Shown one piece after another: positions 32,797-41,369 of a DNA stretch of 45,758 nt (positions are counted from its first letter, which is position 1; each line of letters opens with the position of its first letter). This stretch comes from Streptomyces spinoverrucosus (GTDB lineage Bacteria; Actinomycetota; Actinomycetes; Streptomycetales; Streptomycetaceae). The notes below the pieces were generated by a model. That model was not told the DNA's origin and searched no databases. It was given only the letters and a program-made list of their open reading frames with translations. The translations under genes and the position numbers were made by a program. The stretch is from NCBI RefSeq assembly GCF_006539505.1, contig NZ_BJND01000072.1, positions 1-45,758 on the forward strand. Direction: 5' to 3'.

Positions 32797-32862
32797 GTCC
32801 GCATCAAAGCACGCGGCCACGGCCGACGCATGCGGGGTCGAGGTGGACGACACTTGCCTTCA

Positions 32863-32881
32863 CCTATCGAGAATCGATAGG
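32863..32881. promoter_or_regulatory. Palindrome upstream of the DUF2975/XRE pair
   Basis: CCTATCGAGAATCGATAGG is a perfect 8-base inverted repeat with a 3-base centre, 31 bases before the DUF2975 start. A partial second copy (CTATCGTACGTCGATGG) follows. It is a likely operator for the small XRE regulator encoded in the operon. Confidence 0.5.
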
Positions 32882-32912
32882 TTTCTATCGTACGTCGATG
32901 GAAGGAGAGGCG

Positions 32913-33410
32913 ATGGGACAGCTGACGACGCTTGCTTTGCGGATCGTGTTGGTGGTGTTGCTGGCGGGGTCCCTGTTTGTGCAGGCCGTGATGGTGCCGT
33001 TGGTGGGGGCCGATCTGGAGGAGGGTGGCGCGGAGTTGGCGTATCCGCGGGCCGTGTATCTCGTCGTGCTGATCCTGGGTGTCGTCACCGTGCAGATCGT
33101 GCTCGTCTGTGTGTGGCGGCTGGTGACCATGGTTCAGCGGGGCACCGTCTTCTCGCACGCCGCGTTCCGATACGTCGATGTCGTGATCTGGGCGATCGGT
33201 GCGGCCGCCGTTCTCCTGAGCGCCTTCGGGTACATGCTCGCGCCGGGTGAGGCCGTGGCACCGGGCGTCGTTCTGCTCATCGGCGGGGTCGTCGTGGCCG
33301 TGCTGGGCGTCGCGCTCATCGTGCTGGTGTTGCGGATGCTGCTGGCGCAGGCCGTTGCGCGGGACGTCGAGGCGGCGCGGATGGAGGCCGAGTTGAAGGG
33401 GGTGATCTGA
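32913..33410 (+). CDS. DUF2975-family membrane protein
   Basis: The 165-residue protein has four membrane helices (about 6-30, 45-68, 85-110 and 118-145). The segment between helices 2 and 3 (RLVTMVQRGTVFSHAAFRYVDVV) is the DUF2975 hallmark. ATG at 32913 has GGAAGGAGAGG right before it; an in-frame ATG at 32898 lies before that site. The stop shares a base with the start of the XRE gene (TGATG). DUF2975-XRE pairs are widespread; the membrane protein may sense a signal and sequester the regulator. Confidence 0.85.
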   Translation: MGQLTTLALRIVLVVLLAGSLFVQAVMVPLVGADLEEGGAELAYPRAVYLVVLILGVVTVQIVLVCVWRLVTMVQRGTVFSHAAFRYVDVVIWAIGAAAVLLSAFGYMLAPGEAVAPGVVLLIGGVVVAVLGVALIVLVLRMLLAQAVARDVEAARMEAELKGVI

Positions 33411-33685
33411 TGCCGATCGCCGTCGACATCGACGTGATGCTGGCCAAGCGGAAGATGTCCGTGGGCGAGCTCGCGGAACGCGTCGGGATCACGCCCGCCA
33501 ACCTGGCCGTACTCAAGAACGGCCGCGCGAAGGCCGTCCGGTTCTCGACGCTCGCCGCGCTGTGCGAGGTGCTGGACTGTCAGCCGGGGGATCTGTTGCG
33601 GTGGGAGGCCGAGGAGGGGACTTCGGCGGCGGCGCAGGTGGCAGCCCCGACTTCGGCTGCCACCCCGTCGCGGCGAGAAGAGTGA
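33410..33685 (+). CDS. Small XRE (YozG-type) regulator
   Basis: The 91-residue protein is nearly all helix-turn-helix: DVMLAKRKMSVGELAERVGITPANLAVLKNGRAKAVRFSTLAALCEVLDCQPGDLLRW. This is the short Cro/C1 type found next to DUF2975 proteins. It is translationally coupled to the membrane protein (TGATG). The palindrome at 32863-32881 is the likely autoregulatory site. Confidence 0.87.
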   Translation: MPIAVDIDVMLAKRKMSVGELAERVGITPANLAVLKNGRAKAVRFSTLAALCEVLDCQPGDLLRWEAEEGTSAAAQVAAPTSAATPSRREE

Positions 33686-33716
33686 GAAGCGTCCATTGCA
33701 AAGTGAGAAGCGTCCA

Positions 33717-35108
33717 TTACAAACGGAAGTCGCGCCCAAACAAGGCTGTGTCCTCCGCCAGCACCACCCCCGGATTGAGAACCCCCGCCGGATCCAGCGC
33801 CGCCTTCACCGACCGCATCACCGCGATCTCCGCATCCGAACGGCTCAGGTGCAGATAACGCGCCTTGGCCCGCCCCACCCCGTGCTCGGCGCTGATGCTC
33901 CCGCCCACGGCCGCCACCCGCTCCAGCACCGCGCCGGTGACCGCCTCCTCGTCCTCCGCCGCCACCTGAAGCAGGTTGACGTGCAGGTTGCCCTCCGCGA
34001 GATGCCCGAAGAGATACGGCCGCCCCCGCCCCGCCAGCACGCCGGGCAGATCGGCGACGAAGCCGGGCAGCTCCGCCAGCGGCACGGTCACGTCCAGCTT
34101 CAGCGGAACGCCCGCCGCGTTGATCGACTCGGTGTGCCGCTCCCGATAGGCGGCCAGCCGCCGCCGGTCGGCATCCGCCAGCGCCACCGCCGTCTCCCCC
34201 GGCCCCGCCGTGTCGAGTACGCCGGCCAGCTCCTCGGCCGGATCATGTCGCCCCGCGCACTCCACCAGCAGATACACCGGATACGCCGTACGGAACGGAG
34301 CGGGCAGCCCGCTCGTCTCCAGCACCAGCGCCAGCCCCTCGGCCATGAAGAACTCGGCCAGCTCCAGCGAGTCCAGCAACCGCAGCCGCGCCACCACATC
34401 GAGGGCCGCCTCCAACGAGTCGAGCCCCACCAGCGCGGTCACCCGCTCCGGCAGCCGCGGCACCAGCCGCAACCGGGCCCGCGTCACCACGGCCAGCGTC
34501 CCCTCACTGCCGATCAGCAGGTTGGTCAGGTCGTACCCGGTGTTGTCCTTGGGCAGCCCGGCCAGCCGGTTCAGCACGGTCCCGTCGGCCAGCACGGCCT
34601 CCAGCCCCACCACGTTGGCCCGGGTGGTGCCGTAGCGCACGACCCGCTCGCCGCCCGCGTTGGTCGCGATCATCCCGCCGAGCGTCGCGGAGTCCCGGGC
34701 GGCCAGGTCGACGCCGAACTCCAGCCCGTGCGCGGCGACACGGCGGTGCAGGTCGGACAGCACCACACCGGCGCCCACGGTCACCTGCCCCACCGCCGTG
34801 TCGACCGCTCCGATACCGTCCAGCCGCCGCAGCGACAGCACGACCTCGCCGCCGTCCGGCGTGGGCACCGAACCGCCGACCAGCCCGGTGTTCCCGCCCT
34901 GCGCCACGACCGGCACGCCGGCCGCATGACAGCGGCGCAGCACCTGAGCCACCTGCGCGGTGTCGGCGGGCCGCACCACCAGCCGGGCCCGGCCACGGTA
35001 GCGGCCGGTGAAGTCGGTCTCGTACGAGGCGCGCAGCGCGGGGTCGCGCAGCACATGGTCCGGGCCGACCACGGCGGACAGCTGCTGGGCGAGACGATCA
35101 GTATCCAC
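33717..35108 (-). CDS. FAD-linked oxidase (GlcD/D-lactate dehydrogenase-like)
   Basis: The 463-residue enzyme has a PCMH-type FAD-binding domain (about 20-210; VVAQGGNTGLVGGSVP is the pyrophosphate loop, and GLEFGVDLAARDSATLGGMIATNAGG the second FAD contact) and an FAD-oxidase C-terminal domain containing HLAEGNLHVN and the final SISAEHGVGRAKARYL. It probably oxidises a 2-hydroxy acid such as D-lactate, glycolate or 2-hydroxyglutarate. GTG at 35108 is the likely start, although no strong ribosome site precedes it. It is divergent from the uridine-kinase-like gene. Confidence 0.88.
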   Translation of the reverse strand: MDTDRLAQQLSAVVGPDHVLRDPALRASYETDFTGRYRGRARLVVRPADTAQVAQVLRRCHAAGVPVVAQGGNTGLVGGSVPTPDGGEVVLSLRRLDGIGAVDTAVGQVTVGAGVVLSDLHRRVAAHGLEFGVDLAARDSATLGGMIATNAGGERVVRYGTTRANVVGLEAVLADGTVLNRLAGLPKDNTGYDLTNLLIGSEGTLAVVTRARLRLVPRLPERVTALVGLDSLEAALDVVARLRLLDSLELAEFFMAEGLALVLETSGLPAPFRTAYPVYLLVECAGRHDPAEELAGVLDTAGPGETAVALADADRRRLAAYRERHTESINAAGVPLKLDVTVPLAELPGFVADLPGVLAGRGRPYLFGHLAEGNLHVNLLQVAAEDEEAVTGAVLERVAAVGGSISAEHGVGRAKARYLHLSRSDAEIAVMRSVKAALDPAGVLNPGVVLAEDTALFGRDFRL

Positions 35109-35259
35109 GGTGGCACGGTACGCCCGCCCGCCCACCGATCCCGTCGCCTCGTGACGCACGCTCCCGGGGCCGGGCGGCAGCAGGGATAATGGCCCGATGC
35201 CCGGCGGGCGAGAGCCTCGCCCGGACCGCCCCGAGACCGCAGGTGAGAAGGACAACACA

Positions 35260-35895
35260 TTGGGTTCCCATCCGCCCATACCCACCCGGGTCGTGCTGCT
35301 GTGCGGCCCGTCCGGCTCCGGCAAGTCCCTCCTCTCCGCCCGCTCCGGCCTGCCGGTCCTGCGGCTCGACGACTTCTACAAGGAGGGCACCGACCCGACG
35401 CTGCCGCTGGTCACCGGCAGCTCCGACATCGACTGGGACCACCCGGACTCGTGGGACGCGGCCGCGGCCGTCGCCGCCATCGAGGAACTGTGCCGCACGG
35501 GCCGTACCAACATCCCCGTCTACGACATCGGCCTCAGCGCCCGCACCGGCGCCGAGACCCTCGACATCGGGCGGACCCCGCTGTTCATCGCGGAGGGCAT
35601 CTTCGCCGCCGAGATCGTCACCCGCTGCCGTGCGCTGGGTGTGCTGGCCGACGCGCTGTGCCTGAGCCGCGGCCCGGTGCGCACCTTCCGCCGCCGCTTC
35701 GTGCGCGACCTGAAGGAGGGCCGCAAGTCGGTGCCGTTCCTGCTGCGCCGCGGCTGGCGTCTGATGCGCGCCGAGCGCTCCATCGTCGCCCGCCAGACCG
35801 CGCTCGGCGCGTACGCCTGTGACCGGGACGAGGCGATGGGCCGCCTGGCCGCAGCGGCGGCGGGCCGCTGCACGACGGCGCGTACGGCGGCGTAG
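35260..35895 (+). CDS. Uridine kinase-like P-loop protein
   Basis: The protein has a Walker A motif (GPSGSGKS, about residues 17-24 from this start), then the nucleoside-kinase-like LRLDDFYKEG, DIDWDHPDSWD and the lid region RRRFVRDLKEGRKS. It would phosphorylate a nucleoside or similar alcohol, fitting the nucleoside-gene surroundings. I chose TTG at 35260 because AGAAGGA lies 7 bases upstream; ATG at 35197 would add 21 unconserved residues. Length is 211 residues. It converges with sigQ over a C-rich spacer. Confidence 0.8.
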   Translation: MGSHPPIPTRVVLLCGPSGSGKSLLSARSGLPVLRLDDFYKEGTDPTLPLVTGSSDIDWDHPDSWDAAAAVAAIEELCRTGRTNIPVYDIGLSARTGAETLDIGRTPLFIAEGIFAAEIVTRCRALGVLADALCLSRGPVRTFRRRFVRDLKEGRKSVPFLLRRGWRLMRAERSIVARQTALGAYACDRDEAMGRLAAAAAGRCTTARTAA

Positions 35896-35964
35896 CGCCA
35901 CCACGAAACACCTACGAGACACACACGGGACACATACGAAGGCGGGACTGGACGGACCCCCCGG

Positions 35965-36095
35965 CCCTCCAGCCCCGCTCCCCCGTATTCCCCCGTTCCC
36001 CGTGTTCCCCCTCCGTGCTTCCCCCGTGATCCCCCTCGGTACTTCCCCCGTGATCCCCCCGGCCCCGTACTCCCCCGTACTTCCCCTGGGGCCCT
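35965..36095. repeat. C-rich simple repeats between convergent genes
   Basis: TTCCCCCGTGATCCCCC recurs, with shorter CCCCCGTAC/CCCCGTACT variants, between the uridine-kinase-like gene and sigQ. It is a degenerate tandem repeat with no coding signal and may help separate the converging transcripts. Confidence 0.55.
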
Positions 36096-36099
36096 ACCT

Positions 36100-36843
36100 T
36101 CAGGCGACAAGCTCCCCGAAGGCGTGCTGCTCGTCACGGCCGAAGCTGAGGACCTCGTCCTCGCGCAGCCGGCGGAGCGACCGCCAGATGCTGGACTTCA
36201 CCGTGCCGACACTGATGCCGAGGATCTCCGCGATCTCCGGGTCCGTGCGGCCCTCGTAGTAGCGCAGGACCAGCATGGTGCGCTGGAGCTCGGGCAGCCG
36301 GGCCAGCGCCTGCCACAGGACCGCGCGCAGCTCGGTGCCGCGCATCGCGTCCGTGTCGCCGGGCGTCTCCGGCAGTTCCTCGGTCGGGTACTCGTTGAGC
36401 TTGCGGCGCCGCCAGGCGCTGATGTGCAGGTTGGTCATGGTGCGACGGAGGTATCCGCCGACCGCCGCCTTGTCACTGATCCGGTCCCAGGCCCGATACG
36501 TCGAGAACAGCGCGCTCTGCAGCAGGTCCTCGGCCTCGAAGCGGTCGCCGGTGAGGTGGTAGGCGGTTGCGTACAGGGAGGCGCGGCGTTCCTGGACGTA
36601 GGCGGTGAACTCCGCCTCGGTCAGCGAGCGCCTCTCCCCCGAGTCCTCCCTGTACGCGGCTCCCCCGTGCGTTTCCCCCGTGAAACCGTCAACCACCGTC
36701 ATGTACGCGGTGTGCTGACGCCCGGTGCCGCGAGCGCACCCCCGCCCGCTCACGGCACCGGACTTCTCAGAACCCCGGCCCCCGTTCACGTCGTGCAGAC
36801 GCGTGACCACTGCGCTGTTGCTGGTGCCGTGCAGCGTGTTCAT
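36100..36843 (-). CDS. sigQ: SigQ, SigE-family RNA polymerase sigma factor
   Basis: The 247-residue sigma factor has an extended N-terminus (about 80 residues), region 2 (FTAYVQERRASLYATAYHLTGDRFEAEDLLQSALFSTYRAW, with YLRRTMTNLHISAWRRRK) and region 4 (ALARLPELQRTMLVLRYYEGRTDPEIAEILGISVGTVKSSIWRSL). It lies divergent from afsQ1, the arrangement of S. coelicolor sigQ-afsQ1-afsQ2, where AfsQ1 activates sigQ and SigQ counteracts the antibiotic-promoting effect. ATG at 36843 with GGGGGGCGCGAG upstream. A matching AfsQ1 site is in the intergenic region. Confidence 0.92.
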   Translation of the reverse strand: MNTLHGTSNSAVVTRLHDVNGGRGSEKSGAVSGRGCARGTGRQHTAYMTVVDGFTGETHGGAAYREDSGERRSLTEAEFTAYVQERRASLYATAYHLTGDRFEAEDLLQSALFSTYRAWDRISDKAAVGGYLRRTMTNLHISAWRRRKLNEYPTEELPETPGDTDAMRGTELRAVLWQALARLPELQRTMLVLRYYEGRTDPEIAEILGISVGTVKSSIWRSLRRLREDEVLSFGRDEQHAFGELVA

Positions 36844-36950
36844 CTCGCGCCCCCCGTCGTGGACTTGCCGGTGTCGGCCTTGCTCGGTGCTGCTTCCTTG
36901 CCTGTGCCGAAAAGCTTGCCGAGCCCACTTCATGGCCGTGTCCGCCGACT

Positions 36951-36966
36951 GTCACAGACCTGTCAC
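36951..36966. promoter_or_regulatory. AfsQ1 binding site (GTCAC-n6-GTCAC)
   Basis: GTCAC-AGACCT-GTCAC fits the published AfsQ1 consensus GTnAC-n6-GTnAC exactly and lies in the sigQ-afsQ1 intergenic region, where AfsQ1 is known to bind in S. coelicolor. A further GTCAC lies at 37008-37012. Confidence 0.75.
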
Positions 36967-37084
36967 AGGGGCGGGTCGTATGTCGTGCGCAGCGCACCCA
37001 CAGCACGGTCACAGAGAGGAGCGATACGGCTACGCAGTCGCCCGAGTGTCGAAACGCCGACCCACCATGGGCCAGAATGAGCCC

Positions 37085-37762
37085 GTGCCTTCCCTGTTGC
37101 TGATCGAGGACGACGACGCCATCCGCACGGCCCTGGAGCTCTCACTGACGCGCCAGGGACACCGCGTGGCGACCGCTGCCAGCGGTGAGGACGGTCTGAA
37201 GCTGCTGCGTGAGCAGCGCCCGGATCTGATCGTGCTGGATGTGATGCTGCCCGGCATCGACGGGTTCGAGGTGTGCCGGCGCATCCGGCGCACCGACCAG
37301 CTGCCGATCATCCTGCTGACCGCCCGCAGCGACGACATCGACGTCGTGGTCGGGCTGGAGTCCGGCGCCGACGACTACGTCGTCAAGCCGGTGCAGGGTC
37401 GGGTGCTGGACGCGCGGATCCGGGCCGTGCTGCGGCGCGGCGAGCGGGAGGCGAACGACGCGGCGACCTTCGGCAGCCTCGTCATCGACCGCGCGGCGAT
37501 GACCGTGACGAAGAACGGCGAGGACCTGCAGCTCACCCCGACCGAGCTGCGGCTGCTGCTCGAACTGAGCCGGCGGCCGGGTCAGGCGCTGTCCCGGCAG
37601 CAGTTGCTGCGGCTGGTGTGGGAGCACGACTACCTCGGTGACTCGCGGCTGGTGGACGCCTGCGTCCAGCGGCTGCGCGCGAAGGTCGAGGACGTGCCGT
37701 CGTCCCCGACGCTGATCCGTACCGTGCGGGGTGTCGGCTACCGGCTGGATACGCCTCAGTGA
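37085..37762 (+). CDS. afsQ1: AfsQ1, OmpR-family response regulator
   Basis: The 225-residue protein has a receiver domain with phospho-acceptor Asp52 (VLDVMLPG), acidic pocket IEDDD (8-12) and Lys101 (VVKPVQ), followed by a winged-helix domain ending DACVQRLRAKVED and TVRGVGYRL. The sequence matches S. coelicolor AfsQ1 closely as I remember it. With AfsQ2 it links nitrogen (glutamate) signals to antibiotic and nitrogen genes. GTG at 37085 gives the published N-terminus; ATG at 37067 would add six residues. Its stop overlaps the afsQ2 GTG (GTGA). Confidence 0.96.
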   Translation: MPSLLLIEDDDAIRTALELSLTRQGHRVATAASGEDGLKLLREQRPDLIVLDVMLPGIDGFEVCRRIRRTDQLPIILLTARSDDIDVVVGLESGADDYVVKPVQGRVLDARIRAVLRRGEREANDAATFGSLVIDRAAMTVTKNGEDLQLTPTELRLLLELSRRPGQALSRQQLLRLVWEHDYLGDSRLVDACVQRLRAKVEDVPSSPTLIRTVRGVGYRLDTPQ

Positions 37763-39327
37763 CAGATCAGCAAGCCGGTCTCCGCGGCTGGGCCGCGGCA
37801 CGCAAGGGAGCTCTGTCGACGCTGCGTTTCACCAGTCTGCGGCTGCGGCTTGTCGTCGTGTTCGGGCTGGTGGCGCTGACGGCCGCGGTGTCCGCGTCCG
37901 GGATCGCCTACTGGCTCAACCGCGAGGCCGTGCTCACCCGCACCCAGGACGCGGTGCTGCGCGACTTCGAGCAGGAGATGAAGAACCGCGCCGGCGCCCT
38001 GCCCGCCCGACCCACCCAGGACGAACTCCAGCGCACCGCGGGCCAGATGGCCAGCAGCAGCCAGCGCTTCAGCGTGCTCCTGGTCGCCGAGGACGCGAGC
38101 GGCAAGGCGGTGTACGGCAGTTCCGGCGGCCTGAACGACGGCTTCGCGCTGGCCGACGTACCGAAGTCGCTGCGCACGGCCGTCAACAAGCGGCAGCCGC
38201 TCACCTCGAACAACAAGTCGCCGTACCACCTGTACTGGCAGCGGATCGTCGACGACGGCACCCCGTATCTGGTGGCCGGCACCCGGGTCATCGGGGGCGG
38301 GCCGACCGGTTACATGGTCAAGTCGCTGGAGCCGGAGGCCAAGGACCTCAACTCGCTGGCCTGGTCGCTCGGCATCGCCACCGGTCTCGCGCTGATCGGC
38401 TCCGCGCTGCTCGCGCAGGCCGCCGCCACGACCGTACTGAAGCCCGTGCACCGGCTCGGGGTGGCCGCGCGGCGGCTCGGGGAGGGCGAGCTGGACACCC
38501 GGCTCAGGGTGTCGGGGACGGATGAACTGGCCGATTTGTCCCGGACGTTCAACAAGGCGGCCGAGGCGCTGGAGAAGCGGGTCGCGGACATGGCCGCGCG
38601 GGACGAGGCGTCCCGGCGGTTCGTGGCCGACATGAGTCATGAGCTGCGCACGCCGCTCACCGCGATCACCGCCGTGACCGAGGTGCTGGAGGAGGAGCTG
38701 GACTCCGAGAGCGGCGGCCTCGACCCGATGATCGAGCCCGCGGTACGGCTGGTGGTGAGCGAGACCCGGCGGCTGAACGACCTGGTCGAGAACCTGATGG
38801 AGGTCACCCGCTTCGACGCGGGCACCGCCCGGCTGGTCCTGGACGACGTCGACGTCGCCGACCAGATCACCGCCTGCATCGACGCCCGCGCCTGGCTGGA
38901 CGCGGTCGAGCTGGACGCCGAGCGCGGCATCCACGCCCGCCTCGACCCGCGTCGGCTTGACGTGATACTCGCCAACCTGATCGGCAATGCGCTCAAGCAC
39001 GGCGGTTCGCCGGTGCGGGTGGCCGTGCGGGAGGAGGACAGTGAGGTCGTCATCCAGGTCCGCGACCACGGGCCCGGCATCCCCGAGGACGTCCTGCCGC
39101 ATGTCTTCGACCGCTTCTACAAGGCCAGCGCCTCCCGCCCGCGCTCCGAGGGCAGCGGCCTCGGCCTGTCCATCGCCCTGGAGAACGCCCACATCCACGG
39201 CGGCGACATCACCGCCGCCAACTCCCCCGAGGGCGGCGCGGTGTTCACGCTGCGGCTGCCGCGGGACGCGTCGGACATGGTGCGGGCGGCGGAGGAGAAG
39301 CGCTCGGAGAAGAAGGGGGACTCGTGA
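37759..39327 (+). CDS. afsQ2: AfsQ2, membrane sensor histidine kinase
   Basis: The 522-residue sensor kinase has a membrane helix (about 30-52), an extracytoplasmic sensor (about 53-200), a second helix (about 203-224), HAMP (about 225-278), HisKA with His294 in DMSHELRTPL, and HATPase motifs NLIGNALKHG, DHGPGIPEDVLPHVFDRF and GSGLGLSIA. It would phosphorylate AfsQ1 on Asp52. It is translationally coupled to afsQ1 upstream and the lipoprotein gene downstream, both by GTGA overlaps. Confidence 0.96.
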   Translation: MTDQQAGLRGWAAARKGALSTLRFTSLRLRLVVVFGLVALTAAVSASGIAYWLNREAVLTRTQDAVLRDFEQEMKNRAGALPARPTQDELQRTAGQMASSSQRFSVLLVAEDASGKAVYGSSGGLNDGFALADVPKSLRTAVNKRQPLTSNNKSPYHLYWQRIVDDGTPYLVAGTRVIGGGPTGYMVKSLEPEAKDLNSLAWSLGIATGLALIGSALLAQAAATTVLKPVHRLGVAARRLGEGELDTRLRVSGTDELADLSRTFNKAAEALEKRVADMAARDEASRRFVADMSHELRTPLTAITAVTEVLEEELDSESGGLDPMIEPAVRLVVSETRRLNDLVENLMEVTRFDAGTARLVLDDVDVADQITACIDARAWLDAVELDAERGIHARLDPRRLDVILANLIGNALKHGGSPVRVAVREEDSEVVIQVRDHGPGIPEDVLPHVFDRFYKASASRPRSEGSGLGLSIALENAHIHGGDITAANSPEGGAVFTLRLPRDASDMVRAAEEKRSEKKGDS

Positions 39328-39926
39328 GGAAGGCTCGTCTGCTGGTGGTGCCGGTGTTGGCCGCGCTGCTCGCCGGCTGCGGCATCCGGGCCACCGAGGT
39401 GCCGACGGACTTCGGCCCGGCGCCGTCGCGGGCGCACTGCTCGCTCGCCGGGCAGGGCATCACCACGCAGTCCACGCCCGCGATGCCCGTACAGGTGTTC
39501 CTGCTGTGCGGTTCGTCGCTGGTAACCGTCGACCGCGGGGTGCGGGTGCCCCAGGGCACGGAGGACTCCGAGCGGCGGGTGCTGATCGCGCAGGGCCTGC
39601 TGGACGAGCTCGCCAAGAGGCCGTCGGCGGCCGAGAAGCAGGCCGGGTACTCCACGGACGTACCCGGCGGTACGACGGTGAGCGGGCCGCGGCCGCGGGA
39701 TCCGGAGGACACGCTGCGGCTGTCGAACGCCCCCGAGGACCTCACGTCGTACGCGCTCGCCCAGATCGTCTGTACGTTCTCCGACTCGGCGGCGGCCGAG
39801 GGCGACGGCTCGGTGATCCTCGGCGGCCCCGGTGCCGCGCCGCCCCGCAGCTACGAGTGCACTGACGACGTCCGTGCCCGGCCGGGCGAGGCGGATCCGC
39901 CGTCGACGGAGGTCACGGGCGGCTGA
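39324..39926 (+). CDS. Lipoprotein co-transcribed with afsQ1/afsQ2
   Basis: The 200-residue protein has a lipoprotein signal (LLVVPVLAALLAGC, lipobox LAGC with Cys about 19) and an exported domain containing VQVFLLCGSSLVTVDRGV and RRVLIAQGLLDELAKRP, which resembles the GerMN/spore-germination-type module often attached to lipoproteins. Further Cys residues suggest disulfides. GTG at 39324 overlaps the afsQ2 stop. Equivalent lipoprotein genes follow afsQ2 in S. coelicolor, so it may tune signal perception; direct evidence is lacking. Confidence 0.85.
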   Translation: MRKARLLVVPVLAALLAGCGIRATEVPTDFGPAPSRAHCSLAGQGITTQSTPAMPVQVFLLCGSSLVTVDRGVRVPQGTEDSERRVLIAQGLLDELAKRPSAAEKQAGYSTDVPGGTTVSGPRPRDPEDTLRLSNAPEDLTSYALAQIVCTFSDSAAAEGDGSVILGGPGAAPPRSYECTDDVRARPGEADPPSTEVTGG

Positions 39927-40007
39927 CGGCAGGTGTGGCGCAGGCCTCACCCGGGTATGGGGTCCCGACCCGGAACCGATCCCGCCGAAGACCGCGTCTT
40001 GGGGGGC

Positions 40008-40589
40008 GTGCAGCGTCAAGGCTCCAGGGGCGGCAGCGCCGCGATCCGCATGCGGGTGACGGGGGGTGTCCTCCTCGCCGCGCATCTCGCGTTCGTCGCC
40101 TGGTACACGCTGCGTCCGCTGGACGTGCCCTGGGTGATGCCCGCCAATCTGCATCCGCTCGCCGGTATCCGCGCCGATCTCGCGCTGGGCTGGCCGGAGG
40201 CGGCGCGCAGCATCGGCGCCGGAGTGGGGCTGCTCGCGCCGCTGGGTGTCCTGCTGCCGATGGTGGGCGGCAGACTGCGGGTCTCGCCGCTCGGCTCCCT
40301 GGTCCGTACGGTCGCCGCCGGGGCGCTGATCTCGCTCGGCATAGAGCTGTTGCAGACCGGCGTGCCCGGTCAGGTCGTGGACGTCGACTCGCTGCTGCTG
40401 AACACCACGGGCGTGACCCTGACCCATGTCGCCGTCGTCCCGGCGGGCCGTTACTGGCTGCGTCGCAGGGCGGAGGCCCGGCGCCGGGCGCTGCCTCCCA
40501 GGGAGGACGCCCCTCAGGGTCGTACCCCGACGATTCCCAGGGTCGGGATCGCCCCATGGAGCGACGCTTTGCCCCCTTCGTCGCCGTAG
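40008..40589 (+). CDS. VanZ-like membrane protein
   Basis: The 193-residue protein has four hydrophobic segments and the VanZ pattern: LAAHLAFVAWYTLRPLDVP near the start, GVGLLAPLGVLLP, SLGIELLQTGVPGQVVDVDSLLLNTTGV. The conserved Glu and Asp/Asn residues in IELLQ and VDVDSLLLNTTG are present. Members are named after VanZ (teicoplanin resistance) but most have unknown roles in the envelope. I chose GTG at 40008 (GGGGGG just before it); upstream GTGs would add unconserved sequence. It lies about 80 bases after the lipoprotein gene. Confidence 0.78.
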   Translation: MQRQGSRGGSAAIRMRVTGGVLLAAHLAFVAWYTLRPLDVPWVMPANLHPLAGIRADLALGWPEAARSIGAGVGLLAPLGVLLPMVGGRLRVSPLGSLVRTVAAGALISLGIELLQTGVPGQVVDVDSLLLNTTGVTLTHVAVVPAGRYWLRRRAEARRRALPPREDAPQGRTPTIPRVGIAPWSDALPPSSP

Positions 40590-40649
40590 CGTGGATGTCA
40601 GAACGAGGCAGCCAGAAGGGAGGCCTCGGACGCTCACGAAGGAGCCGCG

Positions 40650-40853
40650 ATGAGCCGCCTTGCCCGCCCCACCAGTGGTCGGATGATCGGCGGAGTGTGC
40701 GCAGCGCTGGCACGGCGCTTCGGCACCTCCGCGACGACGATGCGTGTGATCTTCCTGCTCTCCTGCCTGCTGCCCGGCCCGCAGTTCCTGCTCTACATCG
40801 CGCTGTGGATCCTGCTCCCGTCGGAGGGCAAGGCGGCGCGTACGGCCTGGTGA
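40650..40853 (+). CDS. PspC-domain protein
   Basis: The 67-residue protein is almost only a PspC domain: MSRLARPTSGRMIGGVCAALARRFG, the charged/glycine motif of the family, then one membrane helix (VIFLLSCLLPGPQFLLYIALWILLP). PspC relatives participate in envelope-stress responses. ATG at 40650 follows GAAGGAG. A strong bidirectional hairpin lies downstream. Confidence 0.88.
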   Translation: MSRLARPTSGRMIGGVCAALARRFGTSATTMRVIFLLSCLLPGPQFLLYIALWILLPSEGKAARTAW

Positions 40854-40890
40854 CCCCACCCCCGGATCTGCCCTCCCTCAGGGGCACACG

Positions 40891-40929
40891 CCGATGGGGC
40901 GCAACCCGCACAAGGGTGCGCCCCATCGG
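40891..40929. terminator. Bidirectional terminator between pspC and a secreted-protein gene
   Basis: CCGATGGGGCGCA pairs perfectly with TGCGCCCCATCGG, and the stem continues with CCC/GGG after one bulged A, leaving a 6-base loop. It lies 37 bases past pspC and 18 bases past the converging gene, so it can stop both. Confidence 0.8.
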
Positions 40930-40947
40930 CACGTACGGGGGTCCGGC

Positions 40948-41241
40948 TCAGCCCAGCGAGACGCCGTTGACCGGGGTGCCGTGCGCGGGCACGCCCTGCA
41001 TCGGCAGGCCGCCGAGCAGCGTGGCGGCCGGGCCGGTCGTGCCCTGGGCGAGCAGCGAGCCGGCGGAGCCCGGCAGGGTCTGGTTGAGGTGCTCCGTCGG
41101 CAGCGTCCGGGCGACGGTGTCCAGGGTCTGGCCGGCGTCGGGGAGTGCGGCCGGAGCGGCGTTCGCGGCACCCGCACCGGCGGCGGCGAAGGCGGCACCG
41201 AGGGCGGCGACACCGAGGGTCTTGGCAGCAGACTGCTTCAT
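40948..41241 (-). CDS. Small secreted protein
   Basis: The 97-residue protein has a clear signal peptide (MKQSAAKTLGVAALGAAFAAAGAGAANA, cleavage after about residue 28) and a mature part of about 70 residues rich in Ala, Leu, Pro and Thr without Cys. It has no known motif, anchor or chaplin repeat. ATG at 41241 follows AAGGACG at a 7-base gap. The 128 bases between it and add would hold its promoter. Function unknown. Confidence 0.8.
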   Translation of the reverse strand: MKQSAAKTLGVAALGAAFAAAGAGAANAAPAALPDAGQTLDTVARTLPTEHLNQTLPGSAGSLLAQGTTGPAATLLGGLPMQGVPAHGTPVNGVSLG

Positions 41242-41369
41242 GGTGAATTGCGTCCTTGACTGACGTGAAATGGGGAGTGGTCCAAGACCGTAAACAGGCG
41301 TGGGCAGCCCCCGCAAACATCGAAATGCGGACGGACTGTGAAGGCCCGCCCGCATTCCGCGAACCCCGA

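Noticed and set aside
35965..36095. CRISPR-like repeat array
   Set aside because: The C-rich repeats are short, degenerate and have no unique spacers of even length; no cas genes are present.
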